This document shows, one piece after another, positions 29,850 to 40,502 of a stretch of 64,000 nt of DNA. Location of the stretch: NCBI GenBank assembly GCA_028281635.1, contig JANQJM010000005.1, positions 1 through 64,000 of the forward strand, given 5' to 3'. The notes under the pieces are model-generated. The model made no database searches and had not been told where the DNA came from. It worked only from the letters and a program-made list of their open reading frames with translations. Source of the DNA: Pseudomonadales bacterium. GTDB lineage: Bacteria > Pseudomonadota > Gammaproteobacteria > Pseudomonadales > Pseudohongiellaceae. Every line of letters begins with the position of its first letter. Position 1 is the stretch's first letter. The translations under genes and the position numbers were made by a program.

Positions 29850-31421
29850 ATGAGATTGTCACCCATGTTTGACAACTTGACTGTTAGCTTCATCGTAGTC
29901 GATGAGCAGGGAACAGTTCGCGAGTTCAATCCAGCAGCGACCAACACATTCGGCTACCCAAGGGATTCTGCAGTAGGTCGCCCGATCGATTCGCTATTGT
30001 CTCTTTCTGAAGTATTCGCTTGTGATTCCTCTCCGGGGTCGGCCTCCGACACTGACTCCCATAGCAGCGATTTCAGGGTCGAAGGTGAAGTATATTGCCG
30101 TCGCATTGATGGAAGTCGTTTCAAAGGATATCTTTCACATGGGAGTTATGACGAGCATGGCGAACCACTCACGGCTTTGATAGTCCATACTGCATCTCAT
30201 TCTGCGAAATCAGACTCACGACTCTTGGAAGCGGCCCGTAAGGCCGATCAGGCGTCGAATGCGAAATCAGAATTTCTCGCCAATATGAGCCATGAGATCA
30301 GAACACCACTAAACGGGGTCATGGGTATGCTGGAGCTGCTGATGGGAACTACCCTGGACACCCGTCAGGAAAGCTTTGTTAAAACTGCCTATCATTCGGC
30401 TACTTCTTTGGTAACCGTAATTGATGCGATCCTGGATTTTTCAAGAATCGAGTCTAATGCCTTGGAAGTGAAACCAATGGCATTCAATGTGCGTGAGGAA
30501 ATTGAGCACAGTACTACAATTGCAATCCAGGGCAGCAGAGGCAAAGACATTGAAGTATCGTTCAGCCTGGAGCCCGATGTACCCAGCACTGTAAAAGGTG
30601 ACGTCGGTCACCTGAGACAAGTGTTAGTTAACCTACTTTCAAACTCAGTCAAGTTTACTGAGTCCGGTAGAATCGTCGTGAGTGTATCCCTTGTTGCGAG
30701 ATCGGATAGTAGTGTTCAACTTTTGTTTGAAGTTGAAGACACGGGGATCGGTATTCCTGATGATAAATTGTCTAACTTGTTTGAACCGTTTACTCAGGGC
30801 GATTCTTCCTCGACACGGGAGCACGGTGGTTCAGGTTTGGGGCTCACTATCGCGAAGCGCCTTATTGAGCTAATGAATGGGCAGATTGGGGCGCGTAGCA
30901 GGCAGGGGCACGGCACAACATTTTGGTTCACCTTGTGCTTTGAGTCCTTCACAGAAGATAGCAGCAACATTATAGAAAGCAGTAACTGGCTTCCTTCCCC
31001 GCAATTGCCTCCTAATCAAGATTCCGATGATCAGGAACCTCTAAACGATAAACGTGTGCTCGTAGTTGATGATGTGGCTGCGAATCGGCGTGTATGCACC
31101 GAGATGTTACGTAAACTGGGTGTAGAGGCCGATGTCGCCAGCAATGGCCGTGATGCGCTCGAAGCACTGTCTCTGGGTAGCTATGACCTGGTATTAATGG
31201 ACTGTCAAATGCCAGTGATGGATGGATACGATGCCACTCGCCAAATCAGACTACTTGAGAACCAGCAGAGTGAAGGCAAGCACCTGCCCGTAATTGCATT
31301 GACAGCGCATGCCATGGAAGGAGATCGTGAGGCAACTGTGCATGCTGGAATGGACGACTACCTTACCAAGCCACTAATGCTTTCTGACCTGGAATCAGTC
31401 ATCGGGCGCTGGCTCGCTTGA
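29850..31421 (+). CDS. Hybrid histidine kinase (PAS, HisKA, HATPase, REC)
   Basis: KSEFLANMSHEIRTPLNGVMGMLELL; GGSGLGLTIAKRLIELM; VLVVDDVAANRRVC...LVLMDCQMPVMDGYDATRQIR. Confidence 0.92.
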   Translation: MRLSPMFDNLTVSFIVVDEQGTVREFNPAATNTFGYPRDSAVGRPIDSLLSLSEVFACDSSPGSASDTDSHSSDFRVEGEVYCRRIDGSRFKGYLSHGSYDEHGEPLTALIVHTASHSAKSDSRLLEAARKADQASNAKSEFLANMSHEIRTPLNGVMGMLELLMGTTLDTRQESFVKTAYHSATSLVTVIDAILDFSRIESNALEVKPMAFNVREEIEHSTTIAIQGSRGKDIEVSFSLEPDVPSTVKGDVGHLRQVLVNLLSNSVKFTESGRIVVSVSLVARSDSSVQLLFEVEDTGIGIPDDKLSNLFEPFTQGDSSSTREHGGSGLGLTIAKRLIELMNGQIGARSRQGHGTTFWFTLCFESFTEDSSNIIESSNWLPSPQLPPNQDSDDQEPLNDKRVLVVDDVAANRRVCTEMLRKLGVEADVASNGRDALEALSLGSYDLVLMDCQMPVMDGYDATRQIRLLENQQSEGKHLPVIALTAHAMEGDREATVHAGMDDYLTKPLMLSDLESVIGRWLA

Positions 31422-31521
31422 TCTTACCTGCTCAACTTTCCAGGCAATCAGTTTGGCTCTTAACCCAGGCTTGCCTCTGGCTTGCAGGATCTCACAAGGC
31501 CAGGATGACGATCTCCCTTAG

Positions 31522-33948
31522 TTAACGACGCAACAGCTTTGTAACAGTACGCTGAACTTCTTTAACTTTGATGGGCTTCGTAATGTATGCCTCAAACCCA
31601 CAATCCATGGCTGACTGAATGGCCTGCGGAGTCGCGTCTGCAGAGATAGCCACTACCGGTATCTGTTCCGTTTCCCGTAAGCCTCTTAGCTTTTCGACTG
31701 CTTCGATGCCATTAATGCCAGGTAAGTTTATGTCCATTAGAATACCATCCGGATTATGGGTTCTGGCCAAATCGATACCTGCTTCAGCATTGTGTGCTGT
31801 TAGTAGTCTGATATCAAAGGTAGTCAGCTTCGCCAAAATGTGCTTCATCAGGCTTTGATTGTCCGGGTCATCTTCAATATAGAGTAGTTGTCTGTGATTG
31901 ACATCTTCCACTGAAGTTTTGATCGAAGTCGATGAGGGTTTACCGGATAGTCTTTCAGATTCATCTCGAGCGCCACTTAATGGGATATCGACCCAGAACA
32001 CGCTTCCTTCTCCCACTTCACTCTCATAACCAATTTCTCCATCCAGCAGTTCTATCACTCTCTTGGCAATTGTTAGGCCGATGCCGGTCCCTTCGATTGG
32101 GCCTGTTTCACGACCCAGTCGTTCAAACGGGGTGAAGAGGTTTTTGCGGCGGTGAGGAGGGATGCCAGCACCGGTATCTGCCACGCTAATGCGTAACATG
32201 CCGTTGCTGTCGGGGCTGCAGCTAACCGTGACCGTACCACCTTCCTTGTTGTATTTGATGGCATTGCTTAGCAGGTTCAGTAGTAACTGTTTGAGTCTGG
32301 TCACATCGCTGGCAAGTGCTGGGGATGGGTTATCTGCACACCGTTGATCAATGATCCGAATATTTCTTTCGCTAGCTCTGAGTTGCACTTGTTCGAGACA
32401 GTCGTCGATTACCCGGTCAATTTCAACGTGGTCAATCTTTAAGGACATGCGCCCTTCCTCGATGGTATTGAGCTCCAGCACGTCAGTAACAAGGTTTAGT
32501 AGGTGCTCCCCACTGGACAAGATGTGACGAATATGAAGGATCTGCTCTTCAGTCATATTTTTTTCACTGAGTTCCAGCAACTGGGCGAACCCCAGTATGC
32601 AGTTGAGGGGTGTCCGCAATTCGTGGCTCATGCTGGCAAGAAATTCGCTCTTTGCGCGACTGGCTTTCTCGGCCTCTTCTTTTGCTGCTTCCAGCTCTTG
32701 TTGAGCTTCAGCCGCTTGCTGGTTAGCCAGTACTTGAGAAGTTACATCACTAATGCTGCCTCGATATCCCTGAAACTCTCCTCCGGGGTTAAAGACGGGT
32801 ATGCCGCTGATACTTACGTATCGCTCTCCCAATTCTCCATGCGAGTGTTTGAACTGCAGGTTTCTGAATAGTCTGCGATTTGTAAGCTCTTCCAAATAAG
32901 AGTTCCAGGTTGTTGTATCGGCAACACCTTCCTCAATGGCTCGGCAAGTGAGAGCGGTGAACACAGAGGCTGCACTTCCGTTATCAACAAGAAATGAATT
33001 CTCAATATTGCAAAACTCCAGATCAGCATTGGTCTCCCATATACCATCAGCAAGGGTGCTGGCGATATCGCGAAATCTTTCTTCGCTTAATTTAAGGGCG
33101 ATTTCGAATTCCCTGCGTTGGTCTATTTCGATCTGGAGTTGCTTTGTACGTTCTTTGACACGCCTTTCAAGATCTTGTTGGGCTATTCGCAACTGTTTTT
33201 CATATTCTCTATGCTCGGTTAAGTCGCGAGATATAGTAACCACAACCCAATGCCCATCCAGGTTTAAGGCGCTGGCTTTTACTTCGATAATAAATTGCCT
33301 TCCTGATTTCGATGTCAGTTCGAACTCCGAGAAGAAGCCTTTTGGTCCAGCAGCAATCGCTTCATCGATGAGATTTCTGACCACCTTGGGGCTAACATTC
33401 AGGATGTTTTCTGGACCAAGCTCCATGAACTCTTCGTTGCAATAACCAGAGCCATTTTGCGCTGCCTTGTTGGCGTAAATAAATCGTAGAGTTTCGGCAT
33501 CGACAATTGTTATTGCATCAGAAGTGGCATCGACTGCGGTTCTGAATTTATGCATCTCCGCTTCTTGTTGCTTGCGGGCTGTTACATTCCGAGTTGATGT
33601 AATAAGCATACGGCGACCAGCAACCCTGACTGCTCGTCGACAAACCTCGATCCAGTCACCTTTGGTGGGGCCACTTAATTCTTGAACTTCTACCGTCATT
33701 CCCTTGTCGCCAGCCGATTCGATTTCCCCAAAATCCATCCAGGCTGGATAGTCAGGGTGTTGGCAATTCATCATGGTTTCTGGCGCCATTGTTAACAGCT
33801 GTTCTCTCGTTAAGCCCTGCTTGGTCAAAGTCGCTTGATCCCCATACAGATAACATCCTGAATCGAAATCCTGGATAAAGAAGGAGTCGCCTAGAGCTCC
33901 GATTTCCTCGCACCTGTGAATCGGGTGCGTGTTCGATTTTATGTTCAC
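31522..33948 (-). CDS. Hybrid histidine kinase (multiple PAS, HisKA, HATPase, REC)
   Basis: [61 protein letters not shown]...[16 protein letters not shown]. Confidence 0.92.
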   Translation of the reverse strand: MNIKSNTHPIHRCEEIGALGDSFFIQDFDSGCYLYGDQATLTKQGLTREQLLTMAPETMMNCQHPDYPAWMDFGEIESAGDKGMTVEVQELSGPTKGDWIEVCRRAVRVAGRRMLITSTRNVTARKQQEAEMHKFRTAVDATSDAITIVDAETLRFIYANKAAQNGSGYCNEEFMELGPENILNVSPKVVRNLIDEAIAAGPKGFFSEFELTSKSGRQFIIEVKASALNLDGHWVVVTISRDLTEHREYEKQLRIAQQDLERRVKERTKQLQIEIDQRREFEIALKLSEERFRDIASTLADGIWETNADLEFCNIENSFLVDNGSAASVFTALTCRAIEEGVADTTTWNSYLEELTNRRLFRNLQFKHSHGELGERYVSISGIPVFNPGGEFQGYRGSISDVTSQVLANQQAAEAQQELEAAKEEAEKASRAKSEFLASMSHELRTPLNCILGFAQLLELSEKNMTEEQILHIRHILSSGEHLLNLVTDVLELNTIEEGRMSLKIDHVEIDRVIDDCLEQVQLRASERNIRIIDQRCADNPSPALASDVTRLKQLLLNLLSNAIKYNKEGGTVTVSCSPDSNGMLRISVADTGAGIPPHRRKNLFTPFERLGRETGPIEGTGIGLTIAKRVIELLDGEIGYESEVGEGSVFWVDIPLSGARDESERLSGKPSSTSIKTSVEDVNHRQLLYIEDDPDNQSLMKHILAKLTTFDIRLLTAHNAEAGIDLARTHNPDGILMDINLPGINGIEAVEKLRGLRETEQIPVVAISADATPQAIQSAMDCGFEAYITKPIKVKEVQRTVTKLLRR

Positions 33949-33984
33949 AATTGGTTGGTCTCGATTGGTTTGAAATGTGTTCTT

Positions 33985-34263
33985 TTACTGATGCTGTGCG
34001 CAGTCTCTTTCTACGTCTTGGGCAAATGCTAGAACTTCACTAATAGCGAAGAGCAAAATGTCTGGAATGTCATCTCCAGGACTGATGGTGCTAAGCCGCT
34101 GACTCAATGCGAAGTTTTGCAAGACCGGGATGTTGTGATGGCGGGCAGTGCGCTCAATTAGTTTACCCAGGTCTCCATGTCCAGAAGCGACAACTGCCGG
34201 TGTTTGTTCTGCATCCAGCTTGATAGCAGAAGCGAAAAACTGATCAATTTCCTGGTCAGACAT
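33985..34263 (-). CDS. FlhB C-terminal-like (EscU/YscU-family) small protein
   Basis: TPAVVASGHGDLGKLIERTARHHNIPVLQNFALSQRLS...AISEVLAFAQDVE resembles the FlhB cytoplasmic domain but lacks NPTH; overlaps the fliK end. Confidence 0.82.
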   Translation of the reverse strand: MSDQEIDQFFASAIKLDAEQTPAVVASGHGDLGKLIERTARHHNIPVLQNFALSQRLSTISPGDDIPDILLFAISEVLAFAQDVERDCAQHQ

Positions 34264-35404
34264 GCTCAGCACCACCATTGACTAGCTGATGCTCGATGTT
34301 ACCTACTGTCAAACCAGCTTCCTGTAACCTTGCACGTAGTTTCGGGAAGTGTCGGTCCAGCAATTCTCGCGTTTGTGGGCGATCGGTGCCTACTTTGAGT
34401 TCCGCTGCAGAGCCTTCAATATTGATCTCCACTTGCAGCCAGCCCGCTGCAGGCAATGCCATGGAAAACTTTGCGCCCATCTGATTGCCATGATGTTTGT
34501 TTGTGTATTCAACCCGGTCTCGATAGAGCGTTATGGCGATAGTCAATACTTCCGACCCCACAATGACGGGTAGAGTGTGCATCCAGTACTCTCGGTCAGC
34601 GGACGACTCGTAGAGTGAGCGTTTCTGTTTAGCAATGATGTTGCGCAGTGACTCCTCCGTTGCCCACTTCAGTTCATTGACACTGTCTTCCGGCATGCCG
34701 TTGTCATGTACATCAGCATATTGGGCGCACTGCTGATAAGTTCTGCTTCTTGAATGCTCGCCATGACTAATACCGGTTCTGCCATGTAGCGACTTAAACA
34801 GTTGGAGCAAGATTGCCTTGATATCTGAACCTGCGATCAGGCTCTGCATCCCTGCATGATTGACCTGTAAAGCGAGCTTCTGCTCGAGTAGCAAACCTGA
34901 ATTGTTCAGGGCAAGTTTTAGTTTTTTTGGATCGGTAAGCTCTCTAAATTTCCCTATCGATTTATTCAGCGTCTGCAGGAGTCTCATGCTATTGGCAGGA
35001 ATAGCGGCGGAAGATGTTGCGCTTACCTTGAAAAGGTACGAATAAAAATCTGATACGTTGCCATTGGCGGCTGCGTAGCTGCGAGCTTGCGACAAGCTCA
35101 TCGCGTTTGATTGTACGCTCGACTCAGTAGTCTTTTTCTCCGCTGAATCAATTGGAGTGAGGATCACTTGTGGAGATAGGGCAATGACCTTTAGTCGTAT
35201 AGTGCTCCCCGGCTCAAGGGAAGTCTCGCTCAGGGGCATATAGTGCCTCCCATTTATTAGTAGCGAATGCCGACTTCCACGATGATTTTTCATTACCGTA
35301 GCAATCAAATTTTGATTGAGGTGCCAGTCGCTGCGGGCATCAGAGGCTCGCGCAATTCCGGCCGCACCTTTAGTCGTTTTTAAACCGATGCGTAGCGTCT
35401 CCAC
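34256..35404 (-). CDS. fliK: Flagellar hook-length control protein FliK
   Basis: C-terminal FliK-like domain (AAGWLQVEINIEGSAAELKVGTDRPQTRELLDRHFPKLRARLQEAGL) in a flagellar context. Confidence 0.8.
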   Translation of the reverse strand: METLRIGLKTTKGAAGIARASDARSDWHLNQNLIATVMKNHRGSRHSLLINGRHYMPLSETSLEPGSTIRLKVIALSPQVILTPIDSAEKKTTESSVQSNAMSLSQARSYAAANGNVSDFYSYLFKVSATSSAAIPANSMRLLQTLNKSIGKFRELTDPKKLKLALNNSGLLLEQKLALQVNHAGMQSLIAGSDIKAILLQLFKSLHGRTGISHGEHSRSRTYQQCAQYADVHDNGMPEDSVNELKWATEESLRNIIAKQKRSLYESSADREYWMHTLPVIVGSEVLTIAITLYRDRVEYTNKHHGNQMGAKFSMALPAAGWLQVEINIEGSAAELKVGTDRPQTRELLDRHFPKLRARLQEAGLTVGNIEHQLVNGGAEHV

Positions 35405-35438
35405 GATAGACCTTTGTCTCCTCGAAGCTGTCGCAATT

Positions 35439-35466
35439 ACTACGACATCGAAATCGATCTTCTTTA
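35439..35466 (-). promoter_or_regulatory. Sigma-28-like promoter TAAAG-N15-GTCGTAGT upstream of fliK
   Basis: Reverse strand TAAAGAAGATCGATTTCGATGTCGTAGT, 34 bp before the fliK start. Confidence 0.65.
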
Positions 35467-35693
35467 GCTTCCTACCATTTCATTTGCCTCTGGCATAGTA
35501 ATTGCTGATCTAGCTAGAGCAGCAAAAAAAGACAGGTTTTGCTTAATCTACGGCCCCTCAACCAGCGGAATACGGCAGTCAGCAGAGTAACTAAGGGCAA
35601 GTGTCAACAAGTGAACAGGGTACAGAAATGACGTTGTCAATAGATTGACTAGCTGATCGTGCTCCTCAGGACAAAGAAGACTTTTAAAACACC

Positions 35694-36710
35694 ATGAACG
35701 CCAGACGAAAAAATGCAGTGAAAACAGGGCCGGAAAAGGCGGCGCAGTTTCTGATGGTCATGGGAGAGGAAGGCGCAGCGGGTGTGCTGAAACAGCTGAA
35801 CTCTGATGAAGTGCAGAAGATTGGGCTCGAGATGACTCAGATGGGCGAGATGAGTACTGATGAAGTCAACTCCATCCTGTCCACATTCCTCGAGGATTGC
35901 CAAACCGATGGATCGATCAACATCGTTGCAGACGAGTACACCAAATCTGTGTTGGTTCAGGCGCTCGGTGAAGAGGCCGCAAGTGGTGTGCTGGAAAAAA
36001 TCCTTATGGGAGGCAATACCCGGGGCCTGGATTCCTTGAAATGGATGGAGCCGCAGTTGGTGGCGGGCATTATTCAGAACGAACACCCACAGATTCAAGC
36101 AATCGTCATTTCCTATCTTGGTCCAGAGCTGTCCGGTGAAGTGTTAACACATATGCCAGAAAGCAGCGTTGTAGAGCTGATTATTCGCATGGCAGAGATG
36201 GAGTCTGTGGACCCCAAGGCATTGCATGAGCTCAACTACTCTTTGGAGAAGCAGGTTGAGGGTGTGGTGAGTAAGCAGAGTTCTGCTATGGGTGGTGTGA
36301 AGAACGTCGCCAACATATTGAATAGTCTGGAAAAAAACTTCGAAGACAGTCTGATGGAAAGGATTACTGAGATCAGCGCGGAGACAGCAACCCGGATTCA
36401 GGAACAGATGTTCGTGTTCGATGATCTTAAGGCGATTCCTGATCGGGATTTCCAGCAGATTCTACGCGAAGTCGCTACAGATAAACTCGCCCTGGCTCTG
36501 AAGGGGGCTGAAGATTCGGTGCGGGATAAAGTATTGAAGAATATGTCAGCACGAGCAGTGGAGATATTTGTTGAAGACATGGAAGCACTGGGACCAGTCA
36601 AGGTCAGCGACGTTGAAGCAGCACAAAAAGAGATTTTGGCAATTACCAAGAAGATGGCTGACTCAGGTCAGATTGAGCTGAGCGAAGATAGTTCGGCAAT
36701 GATCGGATAG
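35694..36710 (+). CDS. fliG: Flagellar motor switch protein FliG
   Basis: EKAAQFLMVMGEEGAAGVLKQL...EHPQIQAIVISYL...MFVFDDL. Confidence 0.97.
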   Translation: MNARRKNAVKTGPEKAAQFLMVMGEEGAAGVLKQLNSDEVQKIGLEMTQMGEMSTDEVNSILSTFLEDCQTDGSINIVADEYTKSVLVQALGEEAASGVLEKILMGGNTRGLDSLKWMEPQLVAGIIQNEHPQIQAIVISYLGPELSGEVLTHMPESSVVELIIRMAEMESVDPKALHELNYSLEKQVEGVVSKQSSAMGGVKNVANILNSLEKNFEDSLMERITEISAETATRIQEQMFVFDDLKAIPDRDFQQILREVATDKLALALKGAEDSVRDKVLKNMSARAVEIFVEDMEALGPVKVSDVEAAQKEILAITKKMADSGQIELSEDSSAMIG

Positions 36711-36726
36711 GGTCGGGAAACAAAGA

Positions 36727-37659
36727 ATGAGTGACTTGCTTTCACAAAACGAGATTGATGCGTTATTACACGGACCGGAGACCCGGCCCAAGGAAACGGG
36801 TCAAATTTCGGCAGAAGACTATGAACTCTATGATCTCACCAGTGGTATGGATCGGGTTCAGGGCTGGACAAACGAAGTCAAAATTGTCGATGAGCGGATT
36901 CAAACGAATCTGAGCATCAGACTGCTCCAGTTGCTGCATAAAAGCGTTGAAGTGAAGCGCCAGGACATCCAGATACTGAAATACGGTGAGTACGTCAAAT
37001 CGCTTTACGTGCCAACCAGCATCAATACGTTTTCACTGGATGGCATGGTGGGATACACCGCGATCGTGTTGGATGCAAAGTTGGTCTATGCACTGGTGAA
37101 TGTTTTCTTTGGCGGCGGTGCCCGTCCAATTCAAATTGTGGGCAGAGAGTTCACTCACACCGAGCAAAGAGTAATCAAGTTGACCCTGGAAACCATAATC
37201 GATGCCATCAAGAACAGTTGGAAAGAACTATCGGAGATCAATTTCGCCAATGTAGAAACTGAAATGAATCCTGCTCACCTGTCCGCCTATTCCGATTCTG
37301 ATGTGTTGATGATTCGTCCGTTTAAGGTTGAATTTTCAGGGGGTGGCGGAGAAGTGCAACTGCTCATGCCGGGGAACATTGTCGATGCCATTTTTCGCAA
37401 CAGAAAATCAAAGTTCGGCAATGATGAGGTAGCTGCCAAAGAAGTGATGAAAGCCCGGGCCCTGACTTATGAAACCGACGTTACCGGCGAACTTAGTGGC
37501 GCGAATCTGACCATAGGTGAAATTTTCCGACTTTCCAAGGGCGACATAATCAACGTCGACTCGCCAGAAGAAGTTGATGTGCACGTCAATGGAGTGCCGA
37601 AATTCAAGGCAAGAATGGGCGAAATTAACGGCAAGGTTGGCTTGAAAATCCTTCCCTGA
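36727..37659 (+). CDS. fliM: Flagellar motor switch protein FliM
   Basis: MSDLLSQNEIDALLHG...; NVFFGGGARP. Confidence 0.98.
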   Translation: MSDLLSQNEIDALLHGPETRPKETGQISAEDYELYDLTSGMDRVQGWTNEVKIVDERIQTNLSIRLLQLLHKSVEVKRQDIQILKYGEYVKSLYVPTSINTFSLDGMVGYTAIVLDAKLVYALVNVFFGGGARPIQIVGREFTHTEQRVIKLTLETIIDAIKNSWKELSEINFANVETEMNPAHLSAYSDSDVLMIRPFKVEFSGGGGEVQLLMPGNIVDAIFRNRKSKFGNDEVAAKEVMKARALTYETDVTGELSGANLTIGEIFRLSKGDIINVDSPEEVDVHVNGVPKFKARMGEINGKVGLKILP

Positions 37660-37706
37660 CAGTACACGAGATTAGCGACTAGGTTAAACCTGGAGAACAA
37701 CTGCAT

Positions 37707-38144
37707 ATGAGCACTCAGATAGACGATGAATCCCCAACAACAGAGAACATGACGTTGGATGGAGAGTTGCTTGACGCAAATGCCATGGGCGATTCAGTGC
37801 TGCCCATGTCCTTAAACAATCTCGACAATTTGCCTCCTGCAGTAAAGGTACCCGCACCTCGAAGTACAACTAGACACTCTTTGGACATGATGGCAGATGT
37901 CCCGATTACTTTGGTCTTCGAGGTAGGCAGATTGAACATCACGATCAAACAATTAATGGAGTTATCAGAAGGCTCCTATGTAGACCTACGAAACATGGCA
38001 GTGGATTCAATCGATGTGCGGGTCAACGATAAATTGATCGCGCAGGCTGAGACCATTGCATTGCCACAGCGCTATGGCATCCGCTTTGGCGAAGTAGAGG
38101 CGTTTTCAATGCACAGCACAGGGGAGATTGATGACCACGGTTAG
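37707..38144 (+). CDS. fliN: Flagellar motor switch protein FliN
   Basis: DVPITLVFEVGRLNITIKQLMELSEGSYVDL...YGIRFGE. Confidence 0.95.
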   Translation: MSTQIDDESPTTENMTLDGELLDANAMGDSVLPMSLNNLDNLPPAVKVPAPRSTTRHSLDMMADVPITLVFEVGRLNITIKQLMELSEGSYVDLRNMAVDSIDVRVNDKLIAQAETIALPQRYGIRFGEVEAFSMHSTGEIDDHG

Positions 38145-38646
38145 TGCAGTCATTCGGAGCATTAATTCGGTTGGATTGGCTATCGCTTTTCATCTGCCAA
38201 TTCTGTTCGGGCTCGTTGTCTTCCCGGGCTTCGCGCTGGCTGCAGCCGAGGAAGAGGTAGTGGCAATTGAAAGCGCCGCCGCGACCAGCTCGGTTGCAGG
38301 CAACTTGCAAGTCTCCGATGTGCTGCAAGTAGTCACCGCACTAGCTGGCATCATCGTCTTAATTGTTTTACTCGCAGTACTGGCGAAAAGAGTAAGTGGT
38401 GTTTCCGGTCACGCTAACGGCCAGATCAGAGTTGTTTCCGGTGTTTCCCTGACGAACAAAGATCGGTTGCTCCTCGTCAATGCAGGAGGCAGTTACCTGT
38501 TGTTGGGGGTTAGCCCCGGCCGAATCTCCAAGTTACAAGAACTAACTGACTACGAAGAGCCTTCGCGGCTAACAACCGATAGTGATTCAGCTCCACCTGG
38601 TTTTCCGGCGCTTCTTAGTTCCTTTGCTGGGAGATTTAATTCATGA
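38128..38646 (+). CDS. fliO: Flagellar biosynthesis protein FliO
   Basis: TM segment, small basic domain (NKDRLLLVNAGGSYLLLGVSPGRISKL), between fliN and fliP. Confidence 0.88.
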   Translation: MMTTVSAVIRSINSVGLAIAFHLPILFGLVVFPGFALAAAEEEVVAIESAAATSSVAGNLQVSDVLQVVTALAGIIVLIVLLAVLAKRVSGVSGHANGQIRVVSGVSLTNKDRLLLVNAGGSYLLLGVSPGRISKLQELTDYEEPSRLTTDSDSAPPGFPALLSSFAGRFNS

Positions 38647-39392
38647 GATTGGTTTTCTGCGTGATTCTGTTGCTGACAGTGACAACTCCTGAACTTGCTA
38701 ATGCCGCGTCTTCCGATGTAACTCTATTGACGTCTCAGTCCGGCGCAGAAGGGGAGACTACCTACAGTGTCAGTTTACAGATTCTGTTTCTGATGACCAT
38801 GCTGACCATGTTGCCAGCCGCTTTGATGTCGATGACATCGTTTACGCGCATTGTTGTTGTACTCGCAATACTGCGCCAGGCCTTGGGCATGATGCAGACC
38901 CCTTCAAACCAAATCATCATTGGCCTGGCCCTGTTCACCACTTTCTTTATCATGAGTCCGGTGTTCGAGCTTTCCTATCGCAACGGAATTGAGCCATATA
39001 TGGAGGAACAGCTCGGATTCGAGGATGCGCTGAGCGCAGCGGGCGATCCGTTCCATAATTTCATGTCTGCTCAGGCCCGCGACACTGATCTCGCATTGTT
39101 CTCAGAAATGGCTGGTTATGAAGAGCTTAACTCAGTAAGTGAAATCCCGTTCAGAATACTGATCCCTGCTTACATTACGAGTGAACTAAAAACCGCCTTT
39201 CAAATTGGTTTTCTTATTTTTATCCCTTTTCTGGTAATCGATCTGGTAGTGGCCAGCATCTTGATGTCAATGGGCATGATGATGTTGTCGCCGATGTTGG
39301 TCTCGCTGCCATTCAAAATCATGCTGTTCGTGATGGTCGATGGTTGGACGCTGGTCATGGGCTCACTGGCTGCCAGTTTTCTCGCGGCCTGA
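38643..39392 (+). CDS. fliP: Flagellar export protein FliP
   Basis: MTSFTRIVVVLAILRQALGMMQTPSNQI. Confidence 0.98.
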   Translation: MRLVFCVILLLTVTTPELANAASSDVTLLTSQSGAEGETTYSVSLQILFLMTMLTMLPAALMSMTSFTRIVVVLAILRQALGMMQTPSNQIIIGLALFTTFFIMSPVFELSYRNGIEPYMEEQLGFEDALSAAGDPFHNFMSAQARDTDLALFSEMAGYEELNSVSEIPFRILIPAYITSELKTAFQIGFLIFIPFLVIDLVVASILMSMGMMMLSPMLVSLPFKIMLFVMVDGWTLVMGSLAASFLAA

Positions 39393-39409
39393 CAATAAAG
39401 GAGTGGAGG

Positions 39410-39679
39410 ATGAGCGAAGATCTGGTACTGCAAATTGGAAGGGAAGCTCTGTTTCTGATCGTTACCCTCTCGGCGCCACTATTGCTTTCAGCACTAGTAG
39501 TTGGGTTGTTAGTCGGCATATTGCAGGCGGCCACTCAGATTCAGGAACAGACTTTGAGTTTTATTCCCAAGCTACTGGCGTTGGTTGTGACCTTGGGCCT
39601 GATGGGTCCATGGTTGCTGGATTCCTGGGTAACTTTCACGCAAGCGCTCATCCTTAACATTCCTGACTTAATCGGATGA
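39410..39679 (+). CDS. fliQ: Flagellar export protein FliQ
   Basis: LIVTLSAPLLLSALVVGLLVGILQAATQIQEQTLSFIPK. Confidence 0.97.
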   Translation: MSEDLVLQIGREALFLIVTLSAPLLLSALVVGLLVGILQAATQIQEQTLSFIPKLLALVVTLGLMGPWLLDSWVTFTQALILNIPDLIG

Positions 39680-39722
39680 AAACAGGTGTGGCTGATCGGA
39701 TCGCAATGCCATAGGTGAGATA

Positions 39723-40493
39723 GTGGAGCTGAGATTAGAAGACATTGCTGGCTGGGTAGGGGATTTTCTGTGGCCTTTTCTGAGGTTCGGGGCCCTATTT
39801 TTGGCTGCGCCGGTATTTGGAGCCAGATCAGTGCCGTTGCGAATCAGGATCACCTTAACCCTGGTCGTGACATTGTTGGTTCAACCTACTTTGTCGAGTT
39901 TGGAGCCAATCGATCCATTCAGTTTGTCCGGCATGCTAATGGTTTTGCAACAGCTACTGATCGGGATATTGATTGGCCTGACTCTGCAAATCCTCTTTGG
40001 CAGTCTGGTCATGGCGGGACAAATCATAGCAACCACCATGGGTTTAGGGTTCGCATCCTCGGTGGATCCGCAAAACGGTGTTCAGGTCACCATGTTAGGC
40101 CAGCTTTATCTTCTTGTCGCAACCTTGGTTTTTCTGGTTGTCGATGGCCACTTGTTAATGATTAAAGTCCTGGCAGACAGTTTCGTCGCCATTCCCGTCA
40201 GCACGGAACTACTTCCCGCTCAGGTTTTGATGGACTTCGTTGCTTTTTCTGCACAGCTGTTTCAGTTCGCTGTGCTCGTGTCATTACCCATCATGTCAGG
40301 AGTGTTGCTAGTCAATGTAGGCTTCGGCGTTATGGCGCGAGCCGCGCCGCAATTGAATCTATTTGCCGTCGGTTTCCCAACCACAATTCTTTCTGGTTTT
40401 GTATTGATGTTTCTCTGCCTGCCAGCGGCGATACCAATCTTGCGCGACTTATTTTCACTTGGCTTTGATTTTCTCCGCTTGATGGTGAACTAG
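39723..40493 (+). CDS. fliR: Flagellar export protein FliR
   Basis: Polytopic protein following fliQ, with FASSVDPQNGVQVTMLGQLYLLVATLVFLVVDGHL. Confidence 0.97.
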   Translation: MELRLEDIAGWVGDFLWPFLRFGALFLAAPVFGARSVPLRIRITLTLVVTLLVQPTLSSLEPIDPFSLSGMLMVLQQLLIGILIGLTLQILFGSLVMAGQIIATTMGLGFASSVDPQNGVQVTMLGQLYLLVATLVFLVVDGHLLMIKVLADSFVAIPVSTELLPAQVLMDFVAFSAQLFQFAVLVSLPIMSGVLLVNVGFGVMARAAPQLNLFAVGFPTTILSGFVLMFLCLPAAIPILRDLFSLGFDFLRLMVN

Positions 40494-40502
40494 GGAGGAG
40501 CT

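Noticed and set aside
35649-36098. 149-aa antisense ORF over the fliG start
   Set aside because: Overlaps a well-supported essential flagellar gene and resembles no family.
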